A stretch of 64,000 nucleotides of DNA from [Phialemoniopsis] sp. UDSM-2020 (Eukaryota; Ascomycota; Sordariomycetes; Thyridiales; Thyridiaceae): positions 1,178,001 to 1,242,000 of the forward strand of contig JAEILZ010000008.1 of the NCBI GenBank assembly GCA_018873225.1, written 5' to 3'. The translations under genes were made by a program, and so were the position numbers. This document shows, piece after piece, positions 1 through 11,722 of this stretch. Within the stretch, counting starts at the first letter, position 1, and the number at the start of each line of letters is the position of its first letter. Below the pieces are notes generated by a model. It had not been told where the DNA came from. It worked only from the letters and a program-made list of their open reading frames with translations, and made no database searches.

Positions 1-144
1 TTCGGATTTAATTTTAGATGTATCTCGGGTCGGATGATGTCAATGCTGTGTAGGTAGTGAAATCGTATAATAATAATTTCCCGCCGAGTGCGTCTGAGGA
101 TCGTGGAGCTAGTACACATTCAAGTCTTCTAGCCAACGTCCAAA

Positions 145-1177
145 ATGTCGACTTTCCAGGCTCTTGTCCGGTTCGAGGCAGATGATGGCCAGACATACTT
201 TGCCGATATCGAGCCCAGTAGTGTCACTACCTTGAGTGCTGGCTTCCAATTAGAAGCATTCTCATCACTTGCAGACTTTACAGCGAAGCGTGGAGGGAAA
301 TCAGTCAAGCTGGTCAAGATCCTCGCACCTGTGCCAAACCCCGAGCTTCCGATCTACTGTGTCGGCCTCAACTACAAGTCTCATGCAGAAGAAAACAAGG
401 TTGATAGGCATATCTTGATCTACAAGGCCTTCCGAAGATATTGACAAGTTACGAACAGGCAACTATTCCTCAACACCCTCCTCTTTGGGTCAAACCAGCT
501 GCTGCGCTTGCCAACCCGGGTGAAGACATCCCTATTGAGAAATTCTGCACCAAGAACCTCCTCGATTATGAGGTCTGTTACCTGCCTCTTGATTTGCTGA
601 ACTCGCATCATCATCACTCACTGCTTCAAATTAGGGCGAGTATGTGTTTGTGACCTCGCGAGAGTGCCGTAGCATCACCCCAGAAGAAGCAGAGGACTAC
701 ATCCTGGGCTACACCGTAGGCAATGATCTATCTTGCCGGATGTTCCAGCACCCCGCCCAGATGGGAGGGCAATATTTCTATGCCAAGGCGTTTGACAAAT
801 TCGCCCCGATCGGACCTGTCTTAGTGTCGCCCAAGATCTTTGCCAACGGTGGCAAGGGCCGGAAGCTCATCACAAAAGTCAACGGTGACGTCCTGCAGGA
901 AGCTAGCATACAAGAGGATCAAATCTTCAGTCCAGCTCAGGTTTTGAGCTGGATGAGCCAGGGTAAATACCATCCCCACTCGAACATGACATATGAAAGT
1001 CTTTAATCGGGTACGATAGGCACCACTATTCCTGCCGGCACGGCGGTCATGACTGGCACTCCGGCTGGCGTGGGTTGGTTCCATGATCCGAAACGGTTGC
1101 TTAGCGATGGAGATGTGGTTGAGATTGAGCTTTCGGGACTCCCTACACTCAGAAACAAGGTTGTCTTCGAATCGTGA
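145..1177 (+). CDS. Fumarylacetoacetate hydrolase (FAH) family protein
   Basis: Four exons: 145-399, 459-572, 635-962 and 1020-1177, giving 284 aa, normal for the short FAH family. All three introns (57-62 nt) have GT-AG ends and restore one continuous frame. The N-terminal part carries YCVGLNYKSHAEE, and the core has a DYEGE stretch followed by GYTVGNDLS. These supply the Glu, Glu and Asp metal ligands of the family. The C-terminal part has GTTIPAGTAVMTGTPAGVG, the usual active-site end. Members hydrolyse or hydrate C-C bonds in acylpyruvates and ring-fission products using a divalent metal, normally in cytosol or mitochondria. No targeting peptide is obvious. A flavin hydroxylase and an extradiol dioxygenase a few kb away suggest, by inference, a role downstream of aromatic ring cleavage. 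The exact substrate cannot be read from the sequence. It converges with the next gene, 101 bp away. Confidence 0.88.
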
Positions 1178-1278
1178 GAGTTGCATATCTCGAGACGGCA
1201 TATAGAAGTAGAGTCTTGTGCAAACCGAACATGACGAACACACTATATTTTAAACCCAAAAGACCGTTTGTGTTATAT

Positions 1279-4200
1279 TTACGTGGAGAACATTCCCGCT
1301 TTCAACAATTCATCGAATACATCATCATCAACGTAGTCCCCAATACCTGGCTCAATATGTTGTCGTTTCCGTCCTTCCGCCATGGTCGATGACTCGGCTT
1401 CCTGATTCTCTTCGACTGGGGCTCGTCTCTTCCGCTTTGAACGCTTCTTATTCGAATCAGCTTTGGAAGATGTCTTTACGTTCTTGGTGAACTGATGGCG
1501 CGGTATTTCCACCACAGGCTCATCGGCTACGCTCTTCTTCGAACCGGGAACGGCGTTAGGTGCTCGGGAGGACGATTGGACATTTTCTGGGTGAGACGCG
1601 CGTTCCTTGCCTTTTGCCTGACTCCCAGGCTGATTAATCTTGGGATCAGGCTGCCTGTTCACAGTTGGAGCTGGCGTTCTGCGGCGATGAGGAGCGCCTT
1701 CTTCAAATTCAAATTTCTCGCTGGTCCCGAGTCCTGTCTGGGCCGTAGTCAGGACATCCCATTGTGCCCTTGGTATCTTCGCACCCCATTGCTCCCTGGC
1801 ATCTTCACGGTCATCATTGCGAGGCCGCGGTTGTTCGACCTGCTGAAGACGCTCGACAAAGGTTTTCGCCTTTTCCGAATAGCTGTTATCACGCTTTACA
1901 CAGCCCACCCCGTTCAGATTTTCTGACAAGTTGTCAAGTGTTTGGGTACAGAGATGCCAGTCTGATCTGTAGTTCACGACCAACTCGCCAATCAATCCGT
2001 CCACGCCTAAAATAGCACGATCCAGGATGAGGACACAGAATGGCGCGCCTGGTGTAGGGTTCTCCTGTTCTGTAGCTAGTGCAAACAAGATATAGTCCGT
2101 CTCAAGGTCAAGAGATCGGTCATAACTTTGAGGCCAGCGCAGTTTTCGCTCCACCTGTTTCCGCTGCTCGACATCCTTTCGTGGACCCAGCTCGTCGAGT
2201 GCGGTCGAAATGTGGAAAAGTGATGCTGGTGGCTCATTTCGTCCGACTCGATGTTTGTCGCATAGCTTGTGAGTGAGTTGCCGAGCAAGGGGCGTGGAGG
2301 TTGGCTTAACGACGAGGGTGATACGGCGTTGATCAGTCTCATCCTCAGTTTTTGACACTGAAATATGCTGAAAAGCACGGATATCAGATTGTGAGGTATT
2401 TTCGGTCTGTGTCATGGTCCCAGATGACATGCAAGCTCGAGATGTGCAAGCCAACAGGTTTTCCAGACTTGAACATTGCATCAGGCTTTGGAAGCATTCG
2501 AACGAGTCCACCTCGACTGTTGGGAAGTCGGAAAGACCTTGCCCAGGGAGCCATTGGACATGAGCGGCCTCCAACAACCGTCCTAATAGCGACTCTTCGA
2601 CGGCTAAGTAGCCTAGCTCTCTGGTCTGCTCCCAATCCGAGGTAAAATAAGCCATAGTAGTAACCACAACTAGGAACATCACATCGAGAGAGCCAAAGCT
2701 AAGGCTCTCGCGACTAGTGCCCGTCCACTGAGATTCCAATCTGTAGAGTGCCTCTCGCTTGCAGCGCCAAGCTACCTTGAGGCTTTCGAGCAGCGACAAG
2801 GCAAGCGCCTCGGACTCCTGCTCAGACACCGAGTTGATAAAGATTTCGAAGTTGTCCTCAGTGATACATAAGCTGATAAAATTCGAGCGTATGAAGCGAG
2901 CATCGCGTATGACGCCGTGCTCATTGTCAAAAGCGCGCAATACATCATTGATTGGATTCTCCGAGTTGTCATCGACCGGACGGGCAGTGGTTTCCGCATT
3001 CACAGCCCAACGCTTGACGGGGTCCATAGTAGATAGGATATCTGCGTCGTCGTATGCAAGGCTTCTCGTGTCGTTGACTATTAGTCCTCGCAGACTTTGC
3101 ACGATACCTTCTCTGTAGGTATCTCTAGCCCAGTCCACGATGAAATCAATGATGAGAAGTAGCTGCAATGAGTTGTCTAGTGAGTTGATGCTGCCGCTCC
3201 ACACCTCGAGGATACGCTGAAAACATTAGCATGAGATGACAGGCTGGTCATGGGGAGAACTTACAAAATACCTAGTCCCGCGGCTGACCTCGATAGTGGC
3301 TGCCGACACTCTCCACGACTCCCCTTTGTAAGAAAGGAACCAGACAAGAGGGCCTCCATCCCACTCGTAATCGGCCTCGGCTGCCTCCCTCAATCCGTCT
3401 TGAATCAACAACAGCTCACGGATGGCAAAAGCGGTCTGCGCTTGAATCTTTGTGAAGGAATCGGCGCTCTTCTCAGATTTTGCCTCCAGGACAAGGAAGG
3501 GGAAGACGATGGGCTCCCCGTCAGCCCTAAATGGATGGCTCCTCACAGTCTCTTCGACATTTCTGCCACCCTCGCTGGGGCGCTTGTCGGGGCTCTGAAG
3601 CAAGCGGTCCAACCTTTTCGTCCGTAGTAGCCCGTATACCCTATCTGGCCTCTCTTTGCGTTTGATTTCGGAAAGAAGCTCCGCGGGGTACTCTATTGCC
3701 TCGTCGACTCGATCATCAAAAAGAGGATTGAGTCCCTGATCGAATCTATAACATGCAAAGTCAGCTTGTATAGTGAAATTGTTATGGAGAAAAACAGGGA
3801 CGTGCATATCGTCATGATATCTACTGGCGTCACACTTGCAGGGTTGTCTCTTCCTCTGTCGTTCTTGCAGGGCTTTAGCCAAGTTGTCATTCTTTGGAGT
3901 AACCTCTTCCTCAGAGCGCCACAGGCGACCACGACATTTGCGACTGAACAATTAGTCTTTACCAACAGAATATTATGGATTTCAGTCTTACCACGCAACT
4001 TCGACGGCAAGCCGTTTCAGAATCTCCGGCTCCAGCGCAAGGCGCCAGCCACTTTCATTCTTCCGCCCCTCTAGACAACGCTTCGCCAGCTGACTAACTC
4101 GTTCTGCTCTGCGTTTGACCTGGTCTTTCCAAGGGCGTTGACGGAAATCAGCATCCACGTTTTCGTGATACTGCAGAAAGTCTATCTTCCCCAGCCGGCG

Positions 4201-4335
4201 AATGCGATCAAAGATCTCCTTGCAGTGCTTTGGCCAACTCCGACTGTTGACAGAAGTGATGGGTCCGTCGTACTTGATGTTGTATTTCGTCATTAGCTGC
4301 CACGTAGTCCCGATGGCGGATGTTGATGATGCCAT
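1279..4335 (-). CDS. Fungal protein with PD-(D/E)XK nuclease-like domain
   Basis: Exons (minus strand): 4335-3992, 3943-3265 and 3216-1279, about 986 aa. The two introns are 48 nt with good splice sites. A further 90-nt in-frame intron (3835-3746) is likely in exon 2, because it would join QPCK directly to FDQGLNP and give about 956 aa. The N-terminal third resembles a Pezizomycotina family with NSRSWPKHCKEIFDRIRRLG. The middle has FPFLVLEAKSEKSADSF followed by an IQAQTAF helix, which fits the E-x-K half of a PD-(D/E)XK nuclease-like fold. Next comes a conserved VWFLSYKGESWRVSAA strand region and a helical domain. The C-terminus is low-complexity, Lys/Arg-rich (KKRSKRKRRAP) and probably nuclear-localising. 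Activity is unproven; these proteins are hypothetical in most genomes. It lies inside an otherwise catabolic gene group without an obvious functional link. Confidence 0.75.
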
Positions 4336-5073
4336 AATGATATTCGATTGATGGAATTGTTCAGCAGCTGAGCTTTGATTTACCATCCCTGAGCTCCATG
4401 AAATGAGGATAGCAAAGCCTGAATATGTACGAATACGTACGATGCGCTTGACGATAAACAATCGAGATGATGCATTGGCTACCTCCTGATGAGAGCGGAC
4501 AGTCAGTGAAACGGGTATGCCTTGAGCTGGTCGAATGCAAGGCCGCATCGTCAACATGTTGGACTGCGCCATGATGCATGAAAGTACTTCTCAACGCCAC
4601 GCCGACCTCAGCGGCCACATCACAGCAACCCCAGATGCGATCAAGTATCCGGACAAATCAGGAACCGAGCTTCGTCACAGCTGAACTGACATGGATGTCT
4701 CTACAACCTAGATGTGCAGGCACTGGGAAGTCACTTCAACAGGACATCACTCATTCTCGAGAAAACATACCCTAGTGAAGAATTAAGGTTAATCTTCGCG
4801 CGCGGCAACATGGTCTGGGGTTCAAACGGCCACCTTTGATGACCGTTTTCCCCGGGCCTACTTATGGTCGACCACATTGCAGTGGACCAATCCCATGACA
4901 ACATACATCACAATTGCAACTAGCGGTTTCACATGCAACCAAAGACTTCCAGAAATAGCTCGTATTCGTGACGAAGAGATACGCAAGGCAGGACTCGATT
5001 GGGTTATTGTACATTCTTCTCGCGCAAGTATCTAATGTAATGAGTCGTCTAGCAATCCGCAAGTATGCAGCCC
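4336..5073. other. Intergenic region without a recognised gene
   Basis: About 740 bp between the start of the PD-(D/E)XK-like gene and the end of the flavin monooxygenase gene. It should hold the promoter of the former and the terminator of the latter. Short open frames occur on both strands, but none has protein-like composition or consistent splice signals. I see no repeat or RNA gene here. Confidence 0.5.
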
Positions 5074-7085
5074 TCATAACGATGCTCGTTGAGGTTCTTC
5101 TGCCAACATTCGTCCTAGCAGGGCGAAACAACGCTCCAGGTGGGCAATCGAGCTAACAGCTGCAAACACGATGCAATCTGGCCTGAGAATGACGAACCTC
5201 ATTGAACCCCCGATTCTCTCCAAGTACGCGACTGGGTCGTATCCAGGCCTGACTTTGAAACCCTTGATGTCTGCATCTGAACAAGGGCGATATATCTGTG
5301 CAACCCCGCTATCGTCGCCTGAATTAGGAGTGAGATACACTATCGACTCATCTGAGAGCACTCCTGCAGGCAAATTGGCCTTTTTCAACGACCTCCTCAC
5401 TTGGGCGTCTGTGCCCCCCTCATACTTGCCAATGACGAGCAAAGTCATGATCGTTCGACGTCGGAGGAGCTGATCCGAAAGAACAGGCTGTTGTTGCTTC
5501 GTCTGTACGTAAACCTGGGCAAGCTTGGCGCCACCACCAAAGTCGCTCAGGAAACATCCATTCTTTGTCGGTTTGTAGCCATGGCTGTCGCTCTGAAACT
5601 TCATCTTGAGAGAGCTGAAGAACGGTAGACGGCAGATCAAGTCCAGACCCTTGCGTACAGTGTACTGAACCCAGCCCTCTTCGTTGTTGCACATCAACCC
5701 GTTGACTTTGGTCAGCCGTGTTGAGTCGTCGACGCCTTGTCTTCGCTCTGCGGACCACATGGTTAGCAGCTGCTCGGCTGTCTGACCCTCGGGCGGTCTG
5801 TTCATCCTCAATAGAGTCGCGAGACGCCAAGCGAGCGCATACGCATCACGGATGCCGCACGCGATGCCCTGTCCCCCGAACGGCGGAAATACGTGGGCCG
5901 CATCGCCGATGAGGATCGTGCGGCCGTGGAACCACCGGTTGACGACCTTTTGAGCAAATTGGAACGGCCGGCACCGTAAAACCTCAATGCATTCTCGGGG
6001 ATACGCGACCTGCCCACAAGGGAATGGCTTGCCGTTTTCATCTTCTGCACGGGTCACCATAGGTAAAAGGTGACTCAATAAGATCTTCTCGGCATCCATG
6101 CCATCCTTCCAGTCAGGCACAGCAATCTCGTGGCGCCAAATGCGAGCAGCGTGGGGGCCAAATCGCCCACAGGCGGTCGGGCAGCCGGGGGGGCTGCAGA
6201 AGTGCCAGTGCTTGGGCCAGAAAAGGTCATAGACGCGCTCCGGAGTGTAGCCCAGGGACCAGAGGGGGAAGTCCGGGTGGCTCTGCGGGGTGGGCCCGGT
6301 CATCTTGAGGTTGGCGGCAATCCAAGTCCCTTCGTATTCAAAAAGGCCCGTCTCTTGACGAATATCGGCCACCGGTTCGAGGAACTTTTTGCGCACGATG
6401 CCCTTCTTGCCGTCGGCGCCTATGAGCCAGGTGCAGCTGAGGTCCTTTGAGTTGCCGGTCGAGTCGCGATAGTGTACCACGGTGCTACCTCCGGACTCGG
6501 TACGGCCGGTAACTTCACATCCCTCCCGGAGATCGCAGTAGGCAGACTGCTTGACGAGAGTACGTAGTGCATGCTCTGTCGTTGTGGTTAGCATACGTGT
6601 AGATCTCCCGCTTAGCTAATCGGGGAACTCCACGAACCGAGTCTGGGCTGTATCTGCAAGACACCATCTGGGACAACCTGGTTGAGTGTGTCTTTCCTAG
6701 TGTCGACTACAATGAAAGGATCATTCTTAAAACTGCTCTTGTGGAATCGAATCTCATCGACGACTTGCAGCTCCTAGTTAGCGCTGAACGCACTTGATTC
6801 CTGTTTTAGGAAACGTCGTACCATGACCAATACGTGCCATTTGCTCCTGGTCCACTCCCAGATCTTGCAAAATCCGGTTTGCATCGCCCGCCAGAAAAAC
6901 GCCACGCGGATCTTCTGTGATGCCAATTTCTTTCTCTAGGATGGTGGACTGCAGCTGTCAGCTGAAGAAACCGGTATAATTAGCTGTTTCTCAGCACTTA
7001 CAGATACTCCATATCTGGCAAGTGACACTGCCAGAACCAGCCCAGACGGGCCAGCACCCACGATAACCACAGATGAGTCTGTCAT
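5074..7085 (-). CDS. FAD-dependent aromatic-ring monooxygenase
   Basis: Exons: 7085-7002, 6948-6822, 6763-6638 and 6575-5074, giving 612 aa. The introns (53, 58 and 62 nt) have CTAAC-type branch sites and keep frame. The start is the ATG directly before the dinucleotide-binding fold VVIVGAGPSGLVLA (residues 6-19, GxGxxG for FAD). The second FAD motif is WLIGADGKKG (DG motif). The third is ILIGDAAHVFPPFGGQG (GD motif), followed by an arginine-containing helix. This order defines the class A flavoprotein hydroxylases of the PheA/MhpA/TfdB type, which add one oxygen to a phenolic ring using NAD(P)H. The extended C-terminal part matches the thioredoxin-like domain of fungal members in length. Divergent transcription from the extradiol dioxygenase, sharing about 420 bp, supports a common pathway. 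The substrate is unknown. Confidence 0.9.
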
Positions 7086-7504
7086 GATATTTGCGGGCTG
7101 TTTGCGTACAGACAAGAACCATTCATATTCCCACATCAAAGAGACATATTTATCAAAGAAGCCCAATTATATTGGTGTTCATATCGTGTTGTTGAGGACT
7201 CGCCCCAGTGTATCACACCACCCCCACAGTCTAGACTCTGGTGTTGGGGCTGTAAATGCGCCGCGGAGTGACTTGACGGAACATCCCCTCACAGACCCGT
7301 AAGCTGCATGTAATGGTGAGACGGATGCTGTGGAACAGATCCGACTAAAACAGGTCGGTCAACAGTCGTGATGAGCCTATGGATATTTCAGAAGTGGCGT
7401 TGACGACCATGCAAGCATAATTCATGGCCATGGCCGTTTCCAATCTGTTCTTCTCGCTACTTTGCCAACTACCCGGACCAATTCAAAGACTGATCCTGCC
7501 CAAT
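7086..7504. promoter_or_regulatory. Shared divergent promoter region (hydroxylase / dioxygenase)
   Basis: A stretch of about 420 bp between the ATG of the flavin monooxygenase (minus) and the ATG of the extradiol dioxygenase (plus). It must contain both promoters, so coregulation is likely by layout. I found no long inverted repeat in it. An upstream in-frame ATG at 7424 could shorten the non-coding part. Confidence 0.5.
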
Positions 7505-8585
7505 ATGCGCATTCCCCAGGTCACAAATAACCCTTCCAAGGTCCAGCTCAGTCGGATCTCCCATGTGTACTTTGAACATGGCGATCTGAAGGAGTTTGAA
7601 AAGTTCGCCCACGACTTCGGGTTCGTCGAGGCCGACAGACGCGATGGTGTGATCTACTTCCGGGGCTATGGCCGGGACCAGTACTGCTATGTGGCAAAGA
7701 AGAGCGCGGATGGGAAGCCCAGGTTTGGAGGAGGAGCATTTGTCGCCGCTTCGGAAGAGGAATTTAAGAAAGCTGCCAAGATTGAGGGTGCTTCAGCCCC
7801 GAAGCCGCTCGACGGACCTGGCGGTGGTCAAATCATTACCTTCGCTCGACCCAACGGGACGTTCATGCACGTCATCTACGGTCAGGAGGAGCGACAGGTC
7901 GACGCGAAGCACATACCCACCGAGACACACGAACACCAGGGGCCTTTTAACACGCCCTTTGAGAAGCCGAGACTAGGTGATACTGCGTGAACCAGAGTTC
8001 CGAGGATATGCTGTTTACTGACCATGAAATGCAGGCCAGTTCCAGCGCTACCACCCGGGTCCGGCCCTGATCCACAAGGTCGGCCACTACGGCTACGTCT
8101 GCAAGGAATTTGACGTCGAGTTTGACTTTTACACATCCAACTTCAACTTTGTGCCGTCCGATATCCTCTACCACCCGCAGATCCACGACATGGACGTCCT
8201 GGCCTTCATCCATCTCGACTTAGGTAAAGAATACTCGGACCATCACACCTTCTTCATGCAGCGCGCGCCGCCCGAGGTCGAGCAGACATACGTCCACCAC
8301 ACCTCGTACGAGGTCAATGACTTTGACACGCAGCTCATCGGCCACGAGTGGCTCACCAAGAAAGGGTGGCGCGCCATCTGGGGCGTCGGCCGGCACATCC
8401 TCGGCAGCCAGATCTTTGATTACTGGGCGGACCCGAGCGGCTTCAAGATCGAGCACTATGCCGACGGAGATGTGGTCAACGTGGACGTCGAGACGAGGAG
8501 GGATGTGGCAGGGCCCATCTCGGTCTGGGGCCCTGAGCTGCCCAAGGACTTTGGTGATGACTTGACGAAGGAGCAGAAGCAGTAG
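7505..8585 (+). CDS. Extradiol ring-cleavage dioxygenase (VOC superfamily)
   Basis: Exons 7505-7976 and 8035-8585 (58-nt intron) encode 340 aa, the usual two-domain length of type I extradiol dioxygenases. The N-terminal VOC module begins with LSRISHVYFEH and the catalytic module with LIHKVGHYGYVCKEF. Putative iron ligands are the His of KVGHYGYV, the first or second His of YVHHTSYEV, and the Glu of FKIEHYADGD, in the order and spacing of catechol 2,3-dioxygenase/BphC-like enzymes. These use Fe(II) and O2 to cut a catechol next to the diol. An in-frame ATG at 7424 would add 27 residues; 7505 is preferred because homologous proteins begin close to the TNNPSKVQLSRISH segment. It is paired head-to-head with a phenol-hydroxylase-type gene and followed by an acetoacetyl-CoA synthetase. 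The substrate is unknown. Confidence 0.9.
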
Positions 8586-9056
8586 TTTGGGAATCTTGCA
8601 ATTTGGGACTTGGGAGTTTTCGCACCTTGTAGCTAGTAAGAGGTACACACATTGCATCAATACGCCACTCTCTGATCAACAATGTCCAAAGCAACTAACC
8701 TAACCCCAAAAGGCTGTGCCATGTCCGGAGATTCGGCAACAAGTCAAGTTACAGCATCTCAGGGACTAGACAACCAAGCTAACCATTCTCACTCGGGCCG
8801 GCGCATTAGTGCCTACCCGGAGCAATTGCCATCATGTGGGTGGAACGGCCACTGGAATGGGGGCACCCCAATTCCCCCGCACAGGGCCTTTGGAGGACGA
8901 ATGCCGCAAAGATGTGCCGTGTGGATTCTCCGTCGGTCAGCAGCGGCATTTCCGCTGCCAAAATGTCCGCGTTGGCGGGCCGAGGCCTATCTATCCCTAT
9001 CGGTGATGCGACGTTCCTGGCGAGCTGCCAACCATACATAAGTGAATTCATAGTAA
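8586..9056. other. Intergenic region without a recognised gene
   Basis: About 470 bp between the dioxygenase and the CoA ligase promoter. Several overlapping frames stay open on both strands because the DNA is GC-rich and stop-poor. None looks like a protein. Confidence 0.45.
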
Positions 9057-9095
9057 GCTGACGGTGCCCAAGCGACCGTCCGCCGCACCGTCAGC
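9057..9095. promoter_or_regulatory. 11-bp inverted repeat upstream of the CoA ligase TATA box
   Basis: A perfect inverted repeat: GCTGACGGTGC at 9057-9067 and GCACCGTCAGC at 9085-9095, separated by 17 bp. It ends 8 bp before a TATATA sequence and about 87 bp before the ATG of the acetoacetyl-CoA synthetase. Spaced dyads of this kind are typical of dimeric fungal regulators such as Zn2Cys6 factors. The binding factor is unknown, and I did not find the same half-site elsewhere in the cluster by eye. Confidence 0.45.
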
Positions 9096-9103
9096 ACCTT
9101 GCA

Positions 9104-9109
9104 TATATA
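9104..9109 (+). promoter_or_regulatory. TATA box of the acetoacetyl-CoA synthetase gene
   Basis: TATATA lies 74 bp upstream of the ATG at 9183, directly after the inverted repeat. Position and sequence fit a fungal core promoter. Confidence 0.5.
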
Positions 9110-9182
9110 CAAAACGGGACCAGTTTAAAACACCTGTAGCAATATCTCCCAAAACTACCATCTGTAGAGAAGAATCAGCAAC

Positions 9183-11509
9183 ATGACGGTCAATTGGCAG
9201 CACCCCAGCCCGCACCTGACCCGCGTCGACAGCTTCCGGCGGCTGGTCAACCGCAAGTATGGCCTGTCGCTCGAGACGTACGACCAGCTGCTCAAGTGGT
9301 CCGTGACCGACGTCGAGGCCTTTTGCCGCGAGCTCTGGACGTTCTGCGGCCTCGTCTACAGCGCGCCGCCCGAGCGTGTCGGCGACGGGCTCGACAGGAT
9401 GTGGCCGCGCCCGCGGTGGTTCCCCGGCGCGCGCCTCAACTACACCGAGAACATGCTCGCCGTCGGCCTCGCGACGCACCCGGACGCCGTGGCCGTGTCG
9501 GCGTGCCGCGAGGGCGGGACCAACTGGAGGCACCTGACGTGGGTGCAGCTGCGGGACGAGACGGCGCGGTACGCCACGGCGCTGAAGAAGGCCGGGGTCA
9601 GGGAGGGTGACAGAGTCGCTGTCGTCTCGACGAACTCTGTCGAGGCGCTGTGCATCCTGCTCGCGTGCGGCAGCATCGGCGCGATCATCTCTACTACGGC
9701 GTCCGATATGGGCGCGAAGGGCACGCTGGAGCGGTACCTGCAGATCAAGCCCAAGGTTCTCTTTGTCGAGTCCAAGATTGTGTACAACGGCAAGACGCAC
9801 GACCACCGTGAGAAGCTCGGCTCAGTCATCGCGCAGTTGCGGAAGTCAGTCAGCGAGTTGGAGACGGTGATTGATCTGTCTGGCAGCACCTGGAGTGATA
9901 AGCGGATGTAAGTTTTGGTGGATGAGATCTTCTCTAACCTTGATGAACGGGATTTTGACAAGTCTGCTTCGTAGAAAATCTCTCAGCAGCTTCCTCGATG
10001 TGAAGGCGGAGCCACTGACCTACGCGCAACTACCTTTCGACCACCCAATCTACATCCTTTACTCGTATGTACTACCCCCAGAATCTACCCTATAAAACAC
10101 GTGGTAACTAACAGTCACGGTAGCTCAGGAACTACTGGACCGCCAAAATGTACGGCCACATACTCGACCTCCCTTTCAATCCTAAGCTGACAACACATTT
10201 CCAGGCATCGTCCATGGTGCAGGTGCTGCCCTCCTTCAGCAAAAGAAGGACTGTGTTCTTAGCTTCGACCTGGGCCCAGATGGAACATACTACCAATACA
10301 CGACTGTAAGTCTGGCAATAGCATAGCTGGCATCAAGATACTGACTATCTATCACAGACTGGCTGGATGATGTGGAACTATCTCGTCTCTGCCATGAGCG
10401 TAGGTGCTAGAGTGGTCCTTTACGACGGCAGCCCGCTCTATCCTTCTCCGGATTACCAAGTACAGCTGCTGCAGGAGCAAGGGTGAGGGCGAATTATCCG
10501 TAAACCCGGTCGAGGAGGCTTGCTGACTCAAGGTACAGAGTGACACACTACGGCACGAGTCCAAAGTTCCTTGCAGCACTCAAGCAGGCGGGAGTAAAGA
10601 AGATGCCGGCGTTGGACAGCCTCCAGATGACACTGTCCACAGGAGCACCTCTGTCCGTAGAGATCTTTGAGTGGTTCCGATCGATATTCCCAAGCTGGGT
10701 AGGCCTTGTCAGTGCCTCTGGCGGGACCGATCTCGTAGCCGGAAGTAAGTGTCGAATCCGAGCCTTAAAGTACTCTCATACTGACTGCCTCTACCATAGT
10801 CATCGGCGGAAGCCCTCTCCTCCCAGTCCACCACGGCGAGCTGCCCGCCCCGGCACTGGGCATGAGCGTCGAGATCTGGGACGTCAACGGCAAGAACATC
10901 GAAGACACGGGCGAGAAGGGCGACCTTGTCGTCACCAAGCCCTTCTTCAGCATGCCCATCACCTTCTGGGGCAAGGACGGCGACGAAAAGTACCGCAAGG
11001 CCTACTTCGACACCTTTCCCGGCGTGTGGCACCACGGCGACTTCATCCGCAAGATCCCCAAGACCAACGGCTACGAGATCCTCGGCCGCAGCGACGGCGT
11101 TCTCAATCCGGGTGGTGTGCGTTTCGGAGCGGCCGAGCTTTATGGCATTGTCGACCAGTTCCCTGAAGTGCAAGACTCCATCGCCGTGGGCCAGCGGCGT
11201 GAGCTCGATGCGGACGAGCAGGTCCTGCTCTTCCTCAAGTTGAAGACATCGACCCTGTCTGAAGACCTGCGGAATCGGATCCGGACGACCATCCGGAAGC
11301 AGCTCAGCTCGAGGCATGTGCCCGCGCACATACTGGAGGTGCAGGATATCCCTTATACGATGAACGGCAAGAAGATCGAGAACCTGGTCAAGGATGTGGT
11401 GTGCGGCAGAACAGCAAAGATCGGCGGTACGGCTGCTAACCCAGAGTCACTGAAGGAGTACGAGCAGTATGCAAAACTGCCTCTGGTGCAGTCTGCGGCG
11501 AAGCTCTAG
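9183..11509 (+). CDS. Acetoacetyl-CoA synthetase (acetoacetate-CoA ligase)
   Basis: Seven exons: 9183-9907, 9975-10064, 10124-10149, 10205-10305, 10358-10482, 10539-10744 and 10800-11509, giving 660 aa. The six introns (52-67 nt) all keep frame. The N-terminus has the family pattern RPRWFPGARLNYTENML. The AMP-binding P-loop YSSGTTGPPKCIVHGAG is interrupted by the introns around the 26-nt third exon. Later motifs are TTTGWMMWNYL, the A8-type IPKTNGYEILGRSDGVL, and the C-terminal YTMNGKKIENLVKD, whose Lys is the catalytic lysine. This class activates acetoacetate (sometimes other short keto acids) with ATP and CoA in the cytosol. In this cluster it may recover a keto-acid product of ring cleavage, or simply act in ketone or leucine carbon use. 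Confidence 0.93.
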
Positions 11510-11722
11510 CGAAAAGAAACTTCGGTTGAGGATCTAGTGAGAGCGCTTTGTTCGAGTAGACTATAGATAGGCATGTGTTCCATACAATATCAACATCCAG
11601 GATTATAAGATTACCAACTGACATAGAGCGACACCTAACAAGCGTGTGTCGTCCGCATCTGCCACCTCACAATTCATCACCCATCTCGCATTAAGCCTTC
11701 TGTCTCTTCAGTCCTGACTAGA

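Noticed and set aside
8682..9061. Several overlapping open frames between the dioxygenase and the CoA ligase
   Set aside because: Frames are open on both strands at once, a GC-composition effect, and they overlap promoter elements.
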